Shown here piece by piece: positions 34,567 to 43,419 of a stretch of 64,000 nt of DNA. Source of the stretch: Tessaracoccus flavescens (lineage in GTDB: Bacteria > Actinomycetota > Actinomycetes > Propionibacteriales > Propionibacteriaceae); assembly GCF_001998865.1 (NCBI RefSeq), contig NZ_CP019607.1, positions 186,001-250,000 on the forward strand, in the 5' to 3' direction. The position numbers were made by a program, and so were the translations under genes. The notes under the pieces are model-generated. The model was not told the origin of the DNA, searched no databases, and was given only the letters and a program-made list of their open reading frames with translations. The stretch's first letter is position 1; every line of letters begins with the position of its first letter.

Positions 34567-34887
34567 GTGTTCGACCTCGCCACCGTCCTCCTCGCCGCAC
34601 CCGTCGTGGTGCCGATGGACATCAACATCGACCCCAACAGTGACGGCCTTCCCGGCATCGCGCAGTTGCGCACCATCGTCGGCGCCGTTATGACGGTCGG
34701 CCTCATCCTCTCCGTCCTCGCCCTGATCATCAGCGCGATCGTGTGGGGCTTCGGCGCCAACTCCTCCAACCCCCACCTCGCGGGTAGAGGCAAGGTCGGC
34801 GTCCTCGTGAGCTGTGGCGCCGCGGTGATCTGTGGGGCGTCGGTGACGCTCATCAATTTCTTCTGGAACGTCGGCCAGCAGGTCTGA
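34567..34887 (+). CDS. DUF6112 small membrane protein 2
   Basis: A 106-residue paralogue of the preceding gene with about 18 additional N-terminal residues (MFDLATVLLAAPVVVP), then NSDGLPGIAQLRTIVGAVMT, a first helix VGLILSVLALIISAIVWGF, loop NPHLAGRGKVG and a second helix. GTG 34567 follows CAGGAG. Two tandem DUF6112 proteins may form a mixed filament or channel ring. TrbL/VirB6 follows 41 nt later. Confidence 0.82.
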   Translation: MFDLATVLLAAPVVVPMDINIDPNSDGLPGIAQLRTIVGAVMTVGLILSVLALIISAIVWGFGANSSNPHLAGRGKVGVLVSCGAAVICGASVTLINFFWNVGQQV

Positions 34888-34928
34888 CCCACCCACCAAA
34901 CGTCTCGACTTCTGAGGAGTGATCTGCG

Positions 34929-36353
34929 GTGGGTGTGTGCGATATCCCCCTCGTCTCGACCGTCTGCGACACCGCCGGCGAAGCCGCCGCCTCCCTGGTG
35001 TCGGCGCCGTTCGACTGGCTCGCCGGCGCGATGGGCGCCGCAGCCGGCTGGCTGTTCGAGGCCGTCTGGAGCGTGTTCGACACCACCACCCTGGTCGACG
35101 TCACGTCGCCGGAGTATGTGGCGGTCTACAACATCCTGTTTGGCATCGCGGTGTTCGTGATGCTGCTCTTCTTCTGCCTCCAGCTCATCACCGGCCTCAT
35201 CCGACGCGACCCCACCGCACTCTCCCGTGCCGCGCTCGGGCTCGCCAAGAGCGTGCTCGGGTCGTTCGTGGTCATCACCCTGACCGCCCTGCTGCTGGAG
35301 ATCGTGGACCAGCTCTGCGTCGGGATCATCCAGGCCGCCGGGGAGACCACCGAGTCGATGGGCGACAAGATCGCCCTGCTCGCCGCCGGCCTGGTCGGCA
35401 TCAACATCGCTGCCCCCGGGGTCGGGGCGATCATCACGATCTTCCTCGCCGGCCTGGCGATCGCGGCCGCCGCGATCGTCTGGCTGTCCCTGCTGGTCAG
35501 GAAGGCGCTGTTGTTGGTGGCGATCGTGTTCGCCCCGCTGGCGTTCTCCGGGGCGTCCTGGGACGCCTCGCGGGGGTGGATCAGCAAGTGGGCGATGTTC
35601 GTCATCGCCCTGATCTGCTCCAAGCTCGTCCTGGTCGTGATGTTCCTCGTCGCGATCACCCAAGTCAGTGCGCCGATCGACGGGGACCTGGCCTCGGTGG
35701 CCGATCCGATCGCGGGGATCGTGCTGATGGCGATGGCCGCGTTCGCGCCCTACTTGACGTACAAGTTCATCGCGTTCGTCGGGTTCGACATGTACCACGC
35801 CATCGGCTCCGAACAGGACGCCAAGAACGCCCTCAACCGGCCGGTCCCGGTTCCCTCCAAGCCCGGCGGCAGCGGAAACGAGCCGAAGAAGGTCCTTGAC
35901 GGCAACGACGACGGCGGCGGCAACGGAGGCGGCAGAGGTAGTGGGCAGAAGCCGCCGGAGCCGAAGAACCCTGCACCAGCGTCCTCTAGCGGGTCGGCCG
36001 GCGCCGGCAGCCCGGCCGGGGCAGGTGCTGGTGCTGGTGGCGGAGCAGGCGCGGGCGCTGGGGCTGGTGCGGCGGCCGGTCCGGCAGCGGCCGCGGTGGT
36101 GGCAGCAAAGGTCGCCAAGGACACCGCCACGGCAGGCCCCAAGGCCGGCAAGGCCCTCGGCAACCAAGGTGACAGCGCCGCCGACTCCGCGGGCCAGACC
36201 GGCAACACCCCACCGCCCGCACAGGCACCACCACCCTCGACTCCGGCTCCCAAGACACCCTCCGCGGGTCCCTCGACGGGGCCGTCGCAGCCGGAGTCGG
36301 GTCCGCCGAAGCAGCCACCGCCGCCGGCGCCGAAGCCGACCGGAAAGGAGTAG
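34929..36353 (+). CDS. TrbL/VirB6-like conjugal transfer membrane protein
   Basis: A 474-residue polytopic protein. Residues 1-300 carry six or seven transmembrane helices (for example YNILFGIAVFVMLLFFCLQL and FVVITLTALLLEIVDQL) and the VirB6-type central region KALLLVAIVFAPLAFSGASW. From residue 320 on, a cytoplasmic tail is Gly/Ala/Pro rich with basic repeats and no clear fold. It builds the inner-membrane part of the transfer channel. The SCO6880 gene follows after 3 nt. Confidence 0.9.
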   Translation: MGVCDIPLVSTVCDTAGEAAASLVSAPFDWLAGAMGAAAGWLFEAVWSVFDTTTLVDVTSPEYVAVYNILFGIAVFVMLLFFCLQLITGLIRRDPTALSRAALGLAKSVLGSFVVITLTALLLEIVDQLCVGIIQAAGETTESMGDKIALLAAGLVGINIAAPGVGAIITIFLAGLAIAAAAIVWLSLLVRKALLLVAIVFAPLAFSGASWDASRGWISKWAMFVIALICSKLVLVVMFLVAITQVSAPIDGDLASVADPIAGIVLMAMAAFAPYLTYKFIAFVGFDMYHAIGSEQDAKNALNRPVPVPSKPGGSGNEPKKVLDGNDDGGGNGGGRGSGQKPPEPKNPAPASSSGSAGAGSPAGAGAGAGGGAGAGAGAGAAAGPAAAAVVAAKVAKDTATAGPKAGKALGNQGDSAADSAGQTGNTPPPAQAPPPSTPAPKTPSAGPSTGPSQPESGPPKQPPPPAPKPTGKE

Positions 36354-36356
36354 CCG

Positions 36357-37829
36357 ATGCCTGCGAAGCAGAACGAGCCCACGGCGTCGTCGGGCGAGCT
36401 GGTGCCGGTGAAGTTCTCCCGCCTCACCCGTCGCGGCATCCTGCTGGGGTTGTCACTGGCGCAGCTCATCACCCTCGCCATCGGCATCCTCTCCATCGTC
36501 GGTGCCCTGTACGCCGGGGGCGGCATCCTGCTCGCCTACACCGCACCCGTCTGGGTCGTAGCGGCCTGCCTGACGTGGATACCGGTGGCGGGGCGCCCGG
36601 CGGTGGAGTGGCTGCCGGTCGCGTGCTGGTGGCTCTGGCGCACCACCGGCGGCCAACTCCTCTACCGGCGCCGAGTCGTCAAGCCCCGGCCAGTGGGCAC
36701 ACTCGCGCTGCCCGGCGACATGGCGAGACTGCGGGAGTACACCGACCCCGAAACGAACGCGGGGATGATCCACGACCCCACCGCCGGCACGCTGACCGTG
36801 GTCTGCGAGGTCACCCACCCCGCGTTCGTGCTCCTCGATCCGGGCGAGCAGGAGCGCCGCGTGACCTCCTGGGGCCGCGTCCTCGCCACCGTGTGCCGGT
36901 CCGGACGCATCGCGACCTTGCAGGTGCTGGAACGGACGCTGCCGGACTCCGGCACCGGACTCGCGGAGTGGTGGGCCAGCCACGGCACCGCCGACGACAC
37001 CTGGGCCGCACAGACGTACGCCGAGCTGATCGACCGGGCCGGTCCCGCCGGCGAGAGGCACGCGACCACCCTGTCGCTCGCGCTGGACATGAACGCCAGC
37101 GCGCGGCAGATCAGGACCGCCGGCGGCGGCCTACGTGGCGCTGCCGCAGTGCTCCGGCAGGAGATGAACACCCTGGTCGCCGCGCTCCGCTCTGCGGACC
37201 TGTCGCCCTCGGGGTGGCTGACACCGGGGCAGATCGCAGTGATCCTCCGCAGCGCGTATGACCCGGCGATCGCCGCCACCCTGGAACGCCACGGCCAGCT
37301 CGGCCAAGACTTGGCGACCGCCGGCCCGGTCGCGGTCAACGAGTCCTGGGGTCGCATCCGCACCGACTCCGCCCACCACGCGGTGCTGTGGGTCTCCGAA
37401 TGGCCCAGGTCTCTGGTCTATCCGGGATTCCTGTCCCCGGTCCTGCTCTCCACGGGCATCCAACGCAGCTTCTCGTTGCTGTGCACGCCGATGCGCTCCG
37501 ACCAGGCCGCCAGAGACATCCGCAAGAAAAAGGTCGAGCACATCTCTGATCAGGCGCAGCGGGCCAAGATCGGGCAGATCGAGGACGCGAGCCAGACCGC
37601 GGAGTACCACGACGTCCTCCAGCAGGAAGCCGACCTCACCGCCGGCCACGGCGTCCTCAGATACACCGGCCTCATCGCCGTATCAGCCCCCACCGTGGAA
37701 GAACTCGACGCGGGCATGGCGGCGATCGAACAGGCCGCCATCCAAGCCTCCTGCGAGACCCGCCTCCTGGTCGGCCAGCAGGCCGCGGCATTCACCGCCG
37801 CCGCGCTCCCGCTCTGCCGCCGCATCTGA
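36357..37829 (+). CDS. SCO6880-family conjugation protein (VirB3 plus VirB4 N-terminal-like)
   Basis: A 490-residue protein. The first 110 residues contain two transmembrane helices (LAQLITLAIGILSIVGALYA, TAPVWVVAACLTWIPVAG) like PrgI/VirB3. The rest is the ATPase-free N-terminal domain of VirB4 (RLREYTDPETNAGMIHDP, ERHATTLSLALDMNASARQI, RKKKVEHISDQAQRAKIGQ). This fused form is the SCO6880 family of actinobacteria; the ATPase portion is encoded separately at 39147. Confidence 0.88.
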   Translation: MPAKQNEPTASSGELVPVKFSRLTRRGILLGLSLAQLITLAIGILSIVGALYAGGGILLAYTAPVWVVAACLTWIPVAGRPAVEWLPVACWWLWRTTGGQLLYRRRVVKPRPVGTLALPGDMARLREYTDPETNAGMIHDPTAGTLTVVCEVTHPAFVLLDPGEQERRVTSWGRVLATVCRSGRIATLQVLERTLPDSGTGLAEWWASHGTADDTWAAQTYAELIDRAGPAGERHATTLSLALDMNASARQIRTAGGGLRGAAAVLRQEMNTLVAALRSADLSPSGWLTPGQIAVILRSAYDPAIAATLERHGQLGQDLATAGPVAVNESWGRIRTDSAHHAVLWVSEWPRSLVYPGFLSPVLLSTGIQRSFSLLCTPMRSDQAARDIRKKKVEHISDQAQRAKIGQIEDASQTAEYHDVLQQEADLTAGHGVLRYTGLIAVSAPTVEELDAGMAAIEQAAIQASCETRLLVGQQAAAFTAAALPLCRRI

Positions 37830-37868
37830 CCCGCCCGCCGCGGGTTGTTCCGGCGCTCCGGTGGGGCG

Positions 37869-37886
37869 GGTGCACCTGACCGGTGG
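37869..37886 (+). repeat. Recurrent element copy 4 (GCACCT-N5-GTG)
   Basis: GGTGCACCTGACCGGTGG, 47 nt before the gene at 37930. The core is contained in the palindrome GGTGCACC. Confidence 0.5.
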
Positions 37887-37929
37887 CCCCCGAATCGCGG
37901 GGGTTCTCGCCCTCGTCTGGGAGGCTGTC

Positions 37930-39150
37930 ATGCCCACGTTCCACGACCCGCTCGCCGATGCCGCCGAAGCATCCGAGGCGATGCGGGGTCTCGCCCACGC
38001 ATCCCGTGTGTTCGATGACCCGGCCGACACCTACACCGTGTTCGGCGATCTCACCGCGACCATGCGATCGCTGCGGCAGGTACTCGACCAACTCGCCGCC
38101 ACCCACCTCAGCCACCAGGACCGGGCACACCACGACGACGGCGACCACCTGGCCGGGGACCGCTCCGCGCTCGCCGCCGCCGACGAGCTGCACCAGGCCG
38201 GCACCCTTCTCGACCAGGCCCACGACCACCTCAACGCCGCGTACTCCCACTCCGGGCGCATTGCCTGGCACCCCGAACCCCCACAGACCGGCCTCGATCA
38301 TGACGCCCCCGTGCCCACGATGGTTACCGCTGGGACGCTGCGACTGACGGTCTGGCCAGACACCCCGGTGGGCGAGCATCAGCGCTACGCCTACCGGATC
38401 ACCGACACCACCACCGGGCACGAGCTGGAGGGCCGGGACCTGTTCACCGGCGCCGGCCAACCCGTCGACCCCGATCACGCGATCCGCGACCTCGCCACCT
38501 TCCTCAGTGCCGCCGGTGAAGCCCGCCAATACGCCATCGACAACCCGAAGAGCGAGCCCGAGCACGCGAGCCTGTTCCCCGGATGGGTGGCCGAGGCCGC
38601 CCGCACCAACACCGACGCCCTCACCGAACTCACCGAGCTGGCCGAACCCGCCGAACGGACGGCGCCAGCCGAGGCGTCCCGGCCTGAGCGGCAGTGGGTC
38701 AGCGTGGTGTTCCTGCAAGGCGAGGAAGCCGACGAAGTGCTGGACCTGATCGAGCGGGACGGCACGCCTGCGGGCATCGAGCACCTGAAAGGCTGGGACT
38801 ACGGGGACGAGACCACCCAGGCGGCGCTGGAGAACGGCTACGTCTACGACGAGCCCCCGACCGGTGCTCTGGACCGGGTGATAACCAGCGAAGACGGCTA
38901 CACCCTGACCTACAACCCCTTCGCCGGACACGTCAGCCTCCTCCGCGAGCACCACACCCGACCAGCCGACGCTCTCGACGATGCCGCCGTGGTGCCGGCA
39001 CGGGAGGCGATCGCCGGGATCGGCGCCCCGCCCGGACCCGAGCCAGCGCAGGCGTCCGCCCCGCAGCGGACGGCCCTCGGCGCGGACAAGGACTGGTTCA
39101 CCGGACCCGTCCGCGCGAGTGGATCGGCCGGGCGGGGATTGTCCCTGTGA
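37930..39150 (+). CDS. Hypothetical conjugation-region protein
   Basis: A 406-residue soluble acidic protein. The N-terminal 120 residues are helical (TVFGDLTATMRSLRQVLDQL, LAAADELHQAGTLLDQAHDH). The centre (RLTVWPDTPVGEHQRYAYRI) is beta-rich. The C-terminal segment ERQWVSVVFLQGEEADEVLD and GYVYDEPPTGALDRVITS appear to be a small alpha/beta domain. I do not recognise a family. It is coupled to the VirB4-type ATPase gene by a 4-nt overlap, which suggests an accessory role in mating. ATG 37930 is used; the longer open frame upstream overlaps the SCO6880 gene and is spurious. Confidence 0.7.
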   Translation: MPTFHDPLADAAEASEAMRGLAHASRVFDDPADTYTVFGDLTATMRSLRQVLDQLAATHLSHQDRAHHDDGDHLAGDRSALAAADELHQAGTLLDQAHDHLNAAYSHSGRIAWHPEPPQTGLDHDAPVPTMVTAGTLRLTVWPDTPVGEHQRYAYRITDTTTGHELEGRDLFTGAGQPVDPDHAIRDLATFLSAAGEARQYAIDNPKSEPEHASLFPGWVAEAARTNTDALTELTELAEPAERTAPAEASRPERQWVSVVFLQGEEADEVLDLIERDGTPAGIEHLKGWDYGDETTQAALENGYVYDEPPTGALDRVITSEDGYTLTYNPFAGHVSLLREHHTRPADALDDAAVVPAREAIAGIGAPPGPEPAQASAPQRTALGADKDWFTGPVRASGSAGRGLSL

Positions 39151-40661
39151 CCGGCACCGAGCCCGAGCGGCTGCACACCTCCGTCCTGGTCGCCCCTGCC
39201 GCCGAACGCCGCCGGTTGCGAAAGCAACGCCGACAGGCCGCCGTCCGCCTCCAAGCCGAACAACGCCAGACGGAGAAACAGGCGGCGCGAGCGAAGGCCG
39301 AAGCCGAGAAGGCGGAGCGGCGCGCGACGACCTACCTGCCGGCCGCCGGGGAACCTGGCCCGGCCGCGCTCAGGTCGCCGGGGCGGTTCCGGATGCCCCG
39401 TCATCAGGACACGTCCGCGACATTGGCGGGGGCCTATCCGTTCGTCGCCGAAGGTGGCCTCGGCTCCGACGGCGTGTTCGTCGGACAAGACCTCTACTCC
39501 GGCGGATCATTCGTCTACGACCCATGGGTGCTCTACGCCCGCGGGATCATCACCGCGCCCAACATCGTCCTGGCCGGGATCGTCGGCTCCGGCAAGTCCT
39601 CCCTCGCCAAGAGCCTCTACACCCGGTCGCTGCCGTTCGGGCGCCGCGTCTACGTGCCCGGTGACCCAAAGGGCGAGCACACCGCCGTCGCCGAAGCGGT
39701 CGGCGGCCGGGCGATTGTCTTGGGCCACGGACTTCGCACGAGGCTGAATCCGCTCGACGAAGGCCACCGGCCCTCCGGCCTTTCCGACGAGCAATGGGCC
39801 TCCACCGTTTCGTCCCGGCGTCGTGACCTGATCGGCGCCCTCGCCGAGACCGTGCTCGCGCGCGGGTTGACGCCGCTGGAGCACACCGCGATCGACCTCG
39901 CCCTGACCCAGACGGTGCGGGAGAACGACGTGCCGATCCTGCCCACCGTGGTCGACCACATCCTCACCCCCACCCACGACGATCACGACGGCGGGCGCCT
40001 GGCCGAGGACGGCCGGCTCGTCGGCCACGCCCTACGCCGCCTCGTTGCCGGGGACCTCGGCGGACTCTTCGACGGGCCGAGCACCGTCGCCTTCGACCCG
40101 TCGCTGCCGATGATCTCCCTCGACCTGTCCCGCGTCACCGAGAACTCCACGCTCATCAGCGTGCTGATGACGTGTTCGTCGGCGTGGATGGAATCGGCGC
40201 TGCTGGACCCGGCCGGCGGGCAACGGTGGGTGATCTACGACGAAGCCTGGCGCCTGATGTCCCACCCCGCGCTGCTCAGGCGCATGGACGCGCACTGGCG
40301 GCTCGCGAGGCATTACGGGATCGCGAACATGCTGATCTTCCACAAACTCACCGACCTCGACAACGTGGGCGATCAGGGCTCCGCGATGCGATCCCTCGCC
40401 AACTCCCTCCTGGCGAACGCCGAGACTCGGATCGTCTACCGGCAGGAGTCCGACCAGCTCGGACCGACTGCCGCCGCGCTCGGGCTGACCGGGACCGAGC
40501 AGAAGCTTCTCCCCACCCTCGGCGTCGGCCAAGGGCTGTGGAAGATCAAGTCCAGAAGCTTCATTTCGCAGCACCAGCTCCATCCCGTCGAGCTGGAGCT
40601 GTTCCGGACCGATGCCCGCTACCTGGGCATTCCCCGCAAGTTCAGGAATTCTGAAGCCTGA
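39147..40661 (+). CDS. VirB4-like conjugation ATPase
   Basis: A 504-residue ATPase. A basic coiled N-terminus (RRRLRKQRRQAAVRLQAEQR, to about residue 70) precedes the motor domain with Walker A LAGIVGSGKSSLAKS, PGDPKGEHTAV, and Walker B RWVIYDEAWRLM. The C-terminal ANSLLANAETRIVYRQESDQ and LKIKSRSFI-like strands complete the VirB4/TraC fold. It powers the mating channel together with SCO6880. The start is GTG 39147, overlapping the preceding stop. Confidence 0.92.
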   Translation: MTGTEPERLHTSVLVAPAAERRRLRKQRRQAAVRLQAEQRQTEKQAARAKAEAEKAERRATTYLPAAGEPGPAALRSPGRFRMPRHQDTSATLAGAYPFVAEGGLGSDGVFVGQDLYSGGSFVYDPWVLYARGIITAPNIVLAGIVGSGKSSLAKSLYTRSLPFGRRVYVPGDPKGEHTAVAEAVGGRAIVLGHGLRTRLNPLDEGHRPSGLSDEQWASTVSSRRRDLIGALAETVLARGLTPLEHTAIDLALTQTVRENDVPILPTVVDHILTPTHDDHDGGRLAEDGRLVGHALRRLVAGDLGGLFDGPSTVAFDPSLPMISLDLSRVTENSTLISVLMTCSSAWMESALLDPAGGQRWVIYDEAWRLMSHPALLRRMDAHWRLARHYGIANMLIFHKLTDLDNVGDQGSAMRSLANSLLANAETRIVYRQESDQLGPTAAALGLTGTEQKLLPTLGVGQGLWKIKSRSFISQHQLHPVELELFRTDARYLGIPRKFRNSEA

Positions 40662-40705
40662 ATCGCGGGAACGTGCGGGTCCCGAGCTGCGGTGAAGGGT
40701 TGCGG

Positions 40706-40732
40706 GGGTGCATGTTCGTGGAACTTGCACCC
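40706..40732 (+). terminator. Hairpin after the virB4-like gene
   Basis: GGGTGCA-T-GTTC-GTG-GAAC-T-TGCACCC folds into 7 + 4 base pairs with one T-T mismatch and a 3-nt loop, 44 nt after the ATPase stop. No T-run follows, so it is at best a factor-dependent terminator. It marks the start of the inserted TetR/DJ-1/epimerase cargo. Confidence 0.5.
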
Positions 40733-40892
40733 TGTGTGGCTTCATCGTATCCAGCCTCGCCGCCCTGCGCTCTGGGTGTGGGTGCCGCCGCGATTTGGCG
40801 CAACGGCACCCACCCGAGATGAGGTAGCGCGGCCGATAGAGGCCTGTGCGATGATAATGTAAGCGGTGCATACTTGATGGCGGGAGCAATGG

Positions 40893-41497
40893 GTGAGTTC
40901 GGACACGGCGAGGGTGGGCTATCACCACGGCGATCTGCGGGCGACGTTGCTGCGCGCCGCCCTGGAGGGGTTGGAGGCCGGCGAGCCGCTCTCGCTGCGC
41001 GCGGCTGCCCGCCGGGCCGGCGTGTCCACCGGTGCTCCGTATCGGCACTTCGCCGACCGGGAGGCGCTGGAGTCGGCGTTGGCGGTTCACGGGCTGCGTG
41101 AGCTGATGAGCGATCTCACCACCGGCAAGAAGCCTCCGGCCTCCGCGTCCGAGGTCGGTGAGCTCGCCGTCGAGTATGTGCGTTTCGCACTGCGCAGGCC
41201 GGCGTTGTTCCGACTCATGTTCGGGCAGGAATGCGACGACCAGGACGACGAGCGGGTGCGCGCAGCCCGCGCACTGCATGGCTATCTCGAAGCGGTGATG
41301 ACTGAGGTCTTCCCGCAATCCGACCCTGTCGCTCTGGCGACCGCGGGGTGGTCGCTCGCCCATGGGCTGGCGTTCCTGCACTCGACGGCAAACTTCCCGC
41401 CACCGACCCTGCCGCTGTCGACGAGCGCGTGCGATCAACTCTCGCTGCCGTCTTCCCACCCACCGCCTCCTCCAGAATCGAGCGTCCCAATGAGTAA
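40893..41497 (+). pseudogene. TetR/AcrR-family regulator with one-base frameshift
   Basis: From GTG 40893 the protein has a TetR HTH (YHHGDLRATLLRAALEGLEA, SLRAAARRAGVSTGAPYRHF) and the TetR_C-like helices ending HGLAFLH. At 41379-41382 the frame breaks: as read it becomes Pro-rich and runs into the next gene, making an artificial 430-residue fusion. In the +1 phase the sequence continues as a normal TetR end (DGKLPATDPAAVDERVRSTL, then FPPTASSR) and stops at TAA 41495-41497, overlapping the DJ-1 start ATGAGTAA. One missing C (CACCTC for CACTC) explains it. It is either recently inactivated or a sequence error. Confidence 0.8.
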
Positions 41498-42185
41498 GCG
41501 CGTCCTGCTCGTCGTCACCAATGTCGACCACTATGAGATCGACCCCTCGCATCCGACCGGGCTGTGGCTGTCCGAGTTGACACACGCCTACGACATCTTC
41601 GCCGAGCGCGGCTTCGAGCAGATGATCGTGAGCCCTGCCGGTGGGAAGTCGCCGCTGGAACCGCGGTCGCTCAAGCGGCCCAACTACGACAAGTCCGCCA
41701 GAGCATGGCGCGAGAACCCGGCGCGGATGGCAATGCTGGAGGACACGGCCAGCCCCGAGCAGGTCGACTCCGCAGACTATGACGCGATCTACTTCACCGG
41801 CGGTCACGCGGTGATGTTCGACTTCCCCGGCAGTATGGGCCTGCAGCGGATCACTCGTGAGATCTTCGAGCGCGGCGGAATCGTCGGTGCGGTCTGCCAC
41901 GGATACTGCGGCCTCGTGGACACGACCCTCTCCGACGGCAGCTTCTTGGTCGCGGGCCGCGACCTGACCGGCTTCTCCTGGCGCGAGGAGATCCTGGCCC
42001 GGGTAGACAAGCTCGTCCCCTACAACATCGAGGAAAGCATCCAACAGCGCGGCGCGCGCTACTCCAAGGCGCTGCTGCCGTTCGTCTCCAACGCCGTCGT
42101 GGACGGGAACCTCGTCACCGGCCAGAACCCCAGCTCGGCCAAGGCAACCGCGACCAAGGTCGCCGCCCTCCTCGCCGACCGCTAA
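41490..42185 (+). CDS. DJ-1/PfpI (Hsp31-like) family protein
   Basis: A 231-residue protein with the class I glutamine-amidotransferase-like fold: VLLVVTNVDHYEI, FTGGHAVMFDFP, and the nucleophile elbow GAVCHGYCGLVD (Cys136, His137). Members are glyoxalases, deglycases or chaperones. ATG 41490 overlaps the natural stop of the TetR gene, so they were a coupled pair. It likely detoxifies reactive carbonyls and is regulated by that TetR. The epimerase gene lies 37 nt downstream. Confidence 0.85.
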   Translation: MSKRVLLVVTNVDHYEIDPSHPTGLWLSELTHAYDIFAERGFEQMIVSPAGGKSPLEPRSLKRPNYDKSARAWRENPARMAMLEDTASPEQVDSADYDAIYFTGGHAVMFDFPGSMGLQRITREIFERGGIVGAVCHGYCGLVDTTLSDGSFLVAGRDLTGFSWREEILARVDKLVPYNIEESIQQRGARYSKALLPFVSNAVVDGNLVTGQNPSSAKATATKVAALLADR

Positions 42186-42222
42186 CGACCACGCCGAGGT
42201 ATCGACAGGAAGGGCGGAACGC

Positions 42223-43143
42223 ATGCAGACCGTGCTCGGATCAGGCGGGCAGATCGCCGAAGAGCTCACCCGTGAACTGCGCCGGAGCTTCACCGACGAC
42301 ATCCGCCTCGTCAGCAGGAACCCCCGCACAGTCCACGACACCGATCAGCTCGTGCCCGCCGACCTGATGGACGCCGACGCCACTGACAGGGCGGTGGCGG
42401 GAAGCGACATCGTCTATCTCACTGTGGGTCTGCCGATGGACGCAGGCCTGTGGGAGCAGCGGTTCCCGACCATGATGGCCAACACGACCGCCGCCTGCCG
42501 CAACCACGGCGCACGACTGGTCTTCTTCGACAACACCTACATGTACCCGCGCACCGCCACGCCCCAGACCGAGCAGACGCCGTTCGAGCCGGTCGGCCGA
42601 AAGGCGACCGTGCGCGCGCAGATCGCCGCGACTCTGCTCGCTGAGATGGCCGCCGGCACGATCGACGCGGTGATCTGCCGCGCCCCTGAGTTCTACGGCC
42701 CCGGCAAGACCCAGAGCCTGACCAACGCCGCGGTCTTTGACCGGATCAGACGTGGCAAGCGCCCGCTGGTGCCGCTGAGCGCGCGCACCCGGCGCAGCCT
42801 GATCTGGACCCCCGACGCCAGCCGCGCCATGGCCCTCCTCGGCAACACCCCCGACGCCTACGGGCAAACCTGGCATCTCCCCGTCGACCCGGACCGACTC
42901 ACCTACCGCGAAATGATCGACACCGCCTCCGACGTCATCGGCAGGAAGATCCCGTTCACCACAGTGCCCGAGTGGGCGTTCCGGATCGGCGGTCTCGTGA
43001 ATCCGGCGGTCAAGGAGGCCGAAGAGCTGCTGCCCCGCTACCGGCAGGACAACATCTTCGACTCATCGAAGTTCACGGCACGATTCCCCGACTTCCCGAC
43101 TACCAGCTATCGCGACGGGATCAGCTACCTCCTCCAGAGTTAG
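42223..43143 (+). CDS. NAD(P)-dependent epimerase/dehydratase-like (extended SDR)
   Basis: A 306-residue atypical extended SDR. The N-terminal VLGSGGQIAEELTREL has the GxGG nucleotide-binding loop, SDIVYLTVGLPM is the third strand, and FFDNTYMYPR contains the active-site Tyr region (the classic YxxxK is not obvious). CRAPEFYGPGKTQSLTNAAV and WHLPVDPDRLTYREM are typical of the family. It probably reduces or oxidises a small carbonyl compound. It forms a cargo unit with the TetR and DJ-1 genes. Confidence 0.82.
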   Translation: MQTVLGSGGQIAEELTRELRRSFTDDIRLVSRNPRTVHDTDQLVPADLMDADATDRAVAGSDIVYLTVGLPMDAGLWEQRFPTMMANTTAACRNHGARLVFFDNTYMYPRTATPQTEQTPFEPVGRKATVRAQIAATLLAEMAAGTIDAVICRAPEFYGPGKTQSLTNAAVFDRIRRGKRPLVPLSARTRRSLIWTPDASRAMALLGNTPDAYGQTWHLPVDPDRLTYREMIDTASDVIGRKIPFTTVPEWAFRIGGLVNPAVKEAEELLPRYRQDNIFDSSKFTARFPDFPTTSYRDGISYLLQS

Positions 43144-43269
43144 CGTCATCGCACCGCCGGTCGCCGTGTTCGTCGCCGAGCGGACGGCCCGCTGCCGCCC
43201 GCGAGCGGTCCTGATGCTGCGAACCGCGGCGAGCCTCATCGCTCCGCCACATCAGCAATCCCGACCGTT

Positions 43270-43306
43270 CATCACGATTACCTCGAAGCCGTCAGGAATC
43301 GTGATG
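43270..43306. repeat. Inverted repeat between cargo and transfer genes
   Basis: CATCACGATT and AATCGTGATG are perfect 10-bp arms with a 17-nt spacer, about 126 nt after the epimerase stop. The region is at the right edge of the cargo insertion, so it may be a terminator-like structure or a remnant of the insertion. Confidence 0.5.
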
Positions 43307-43355
43307 TTCTTTCGCGATTCCAGAGAGCAGTCCTGCCCGCTGCCCGGGCGGGCGC

Positions 43356-43375
43356 GACGCACCTCATGGGCATGA
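43356..43375 (+). repeat. Recurrent element copy 5 (GCACCT-N7-ATG)
   Basis: GACGCACCTCATGGGCATGA. The ATG starts the 15-residue leader peptide before the gene at 43416. Confidence 0.5.
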
Positions 43376-43419
43376 ACTCCTGCAACGAAGATGCGGCTGT
43401 AGAGACAGGTCAGTCATGA
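43372..43419 (+). CDS. Putative leader peptide, 15 aa, coupled to the next gene
   Basis: ATG 43372 to TGA 43417-43419 encodes MNSCNEDAAVETGQS. The stop overlaps the start of the downstream gene (ATGA at 43416-43419), the same arrangement as the leader at 34066. Coding is inferred from arrangement only. Confidence 0.4.
   Translation: MNSCNEDAAVETGQS

Noticed and set aside
40845..40892. Possible TetR operator before the TetR/DJ-1 cargo (GTAAGCGGTGCATACTT region)
   Set aside because: The two halves are not convincingly complementary.
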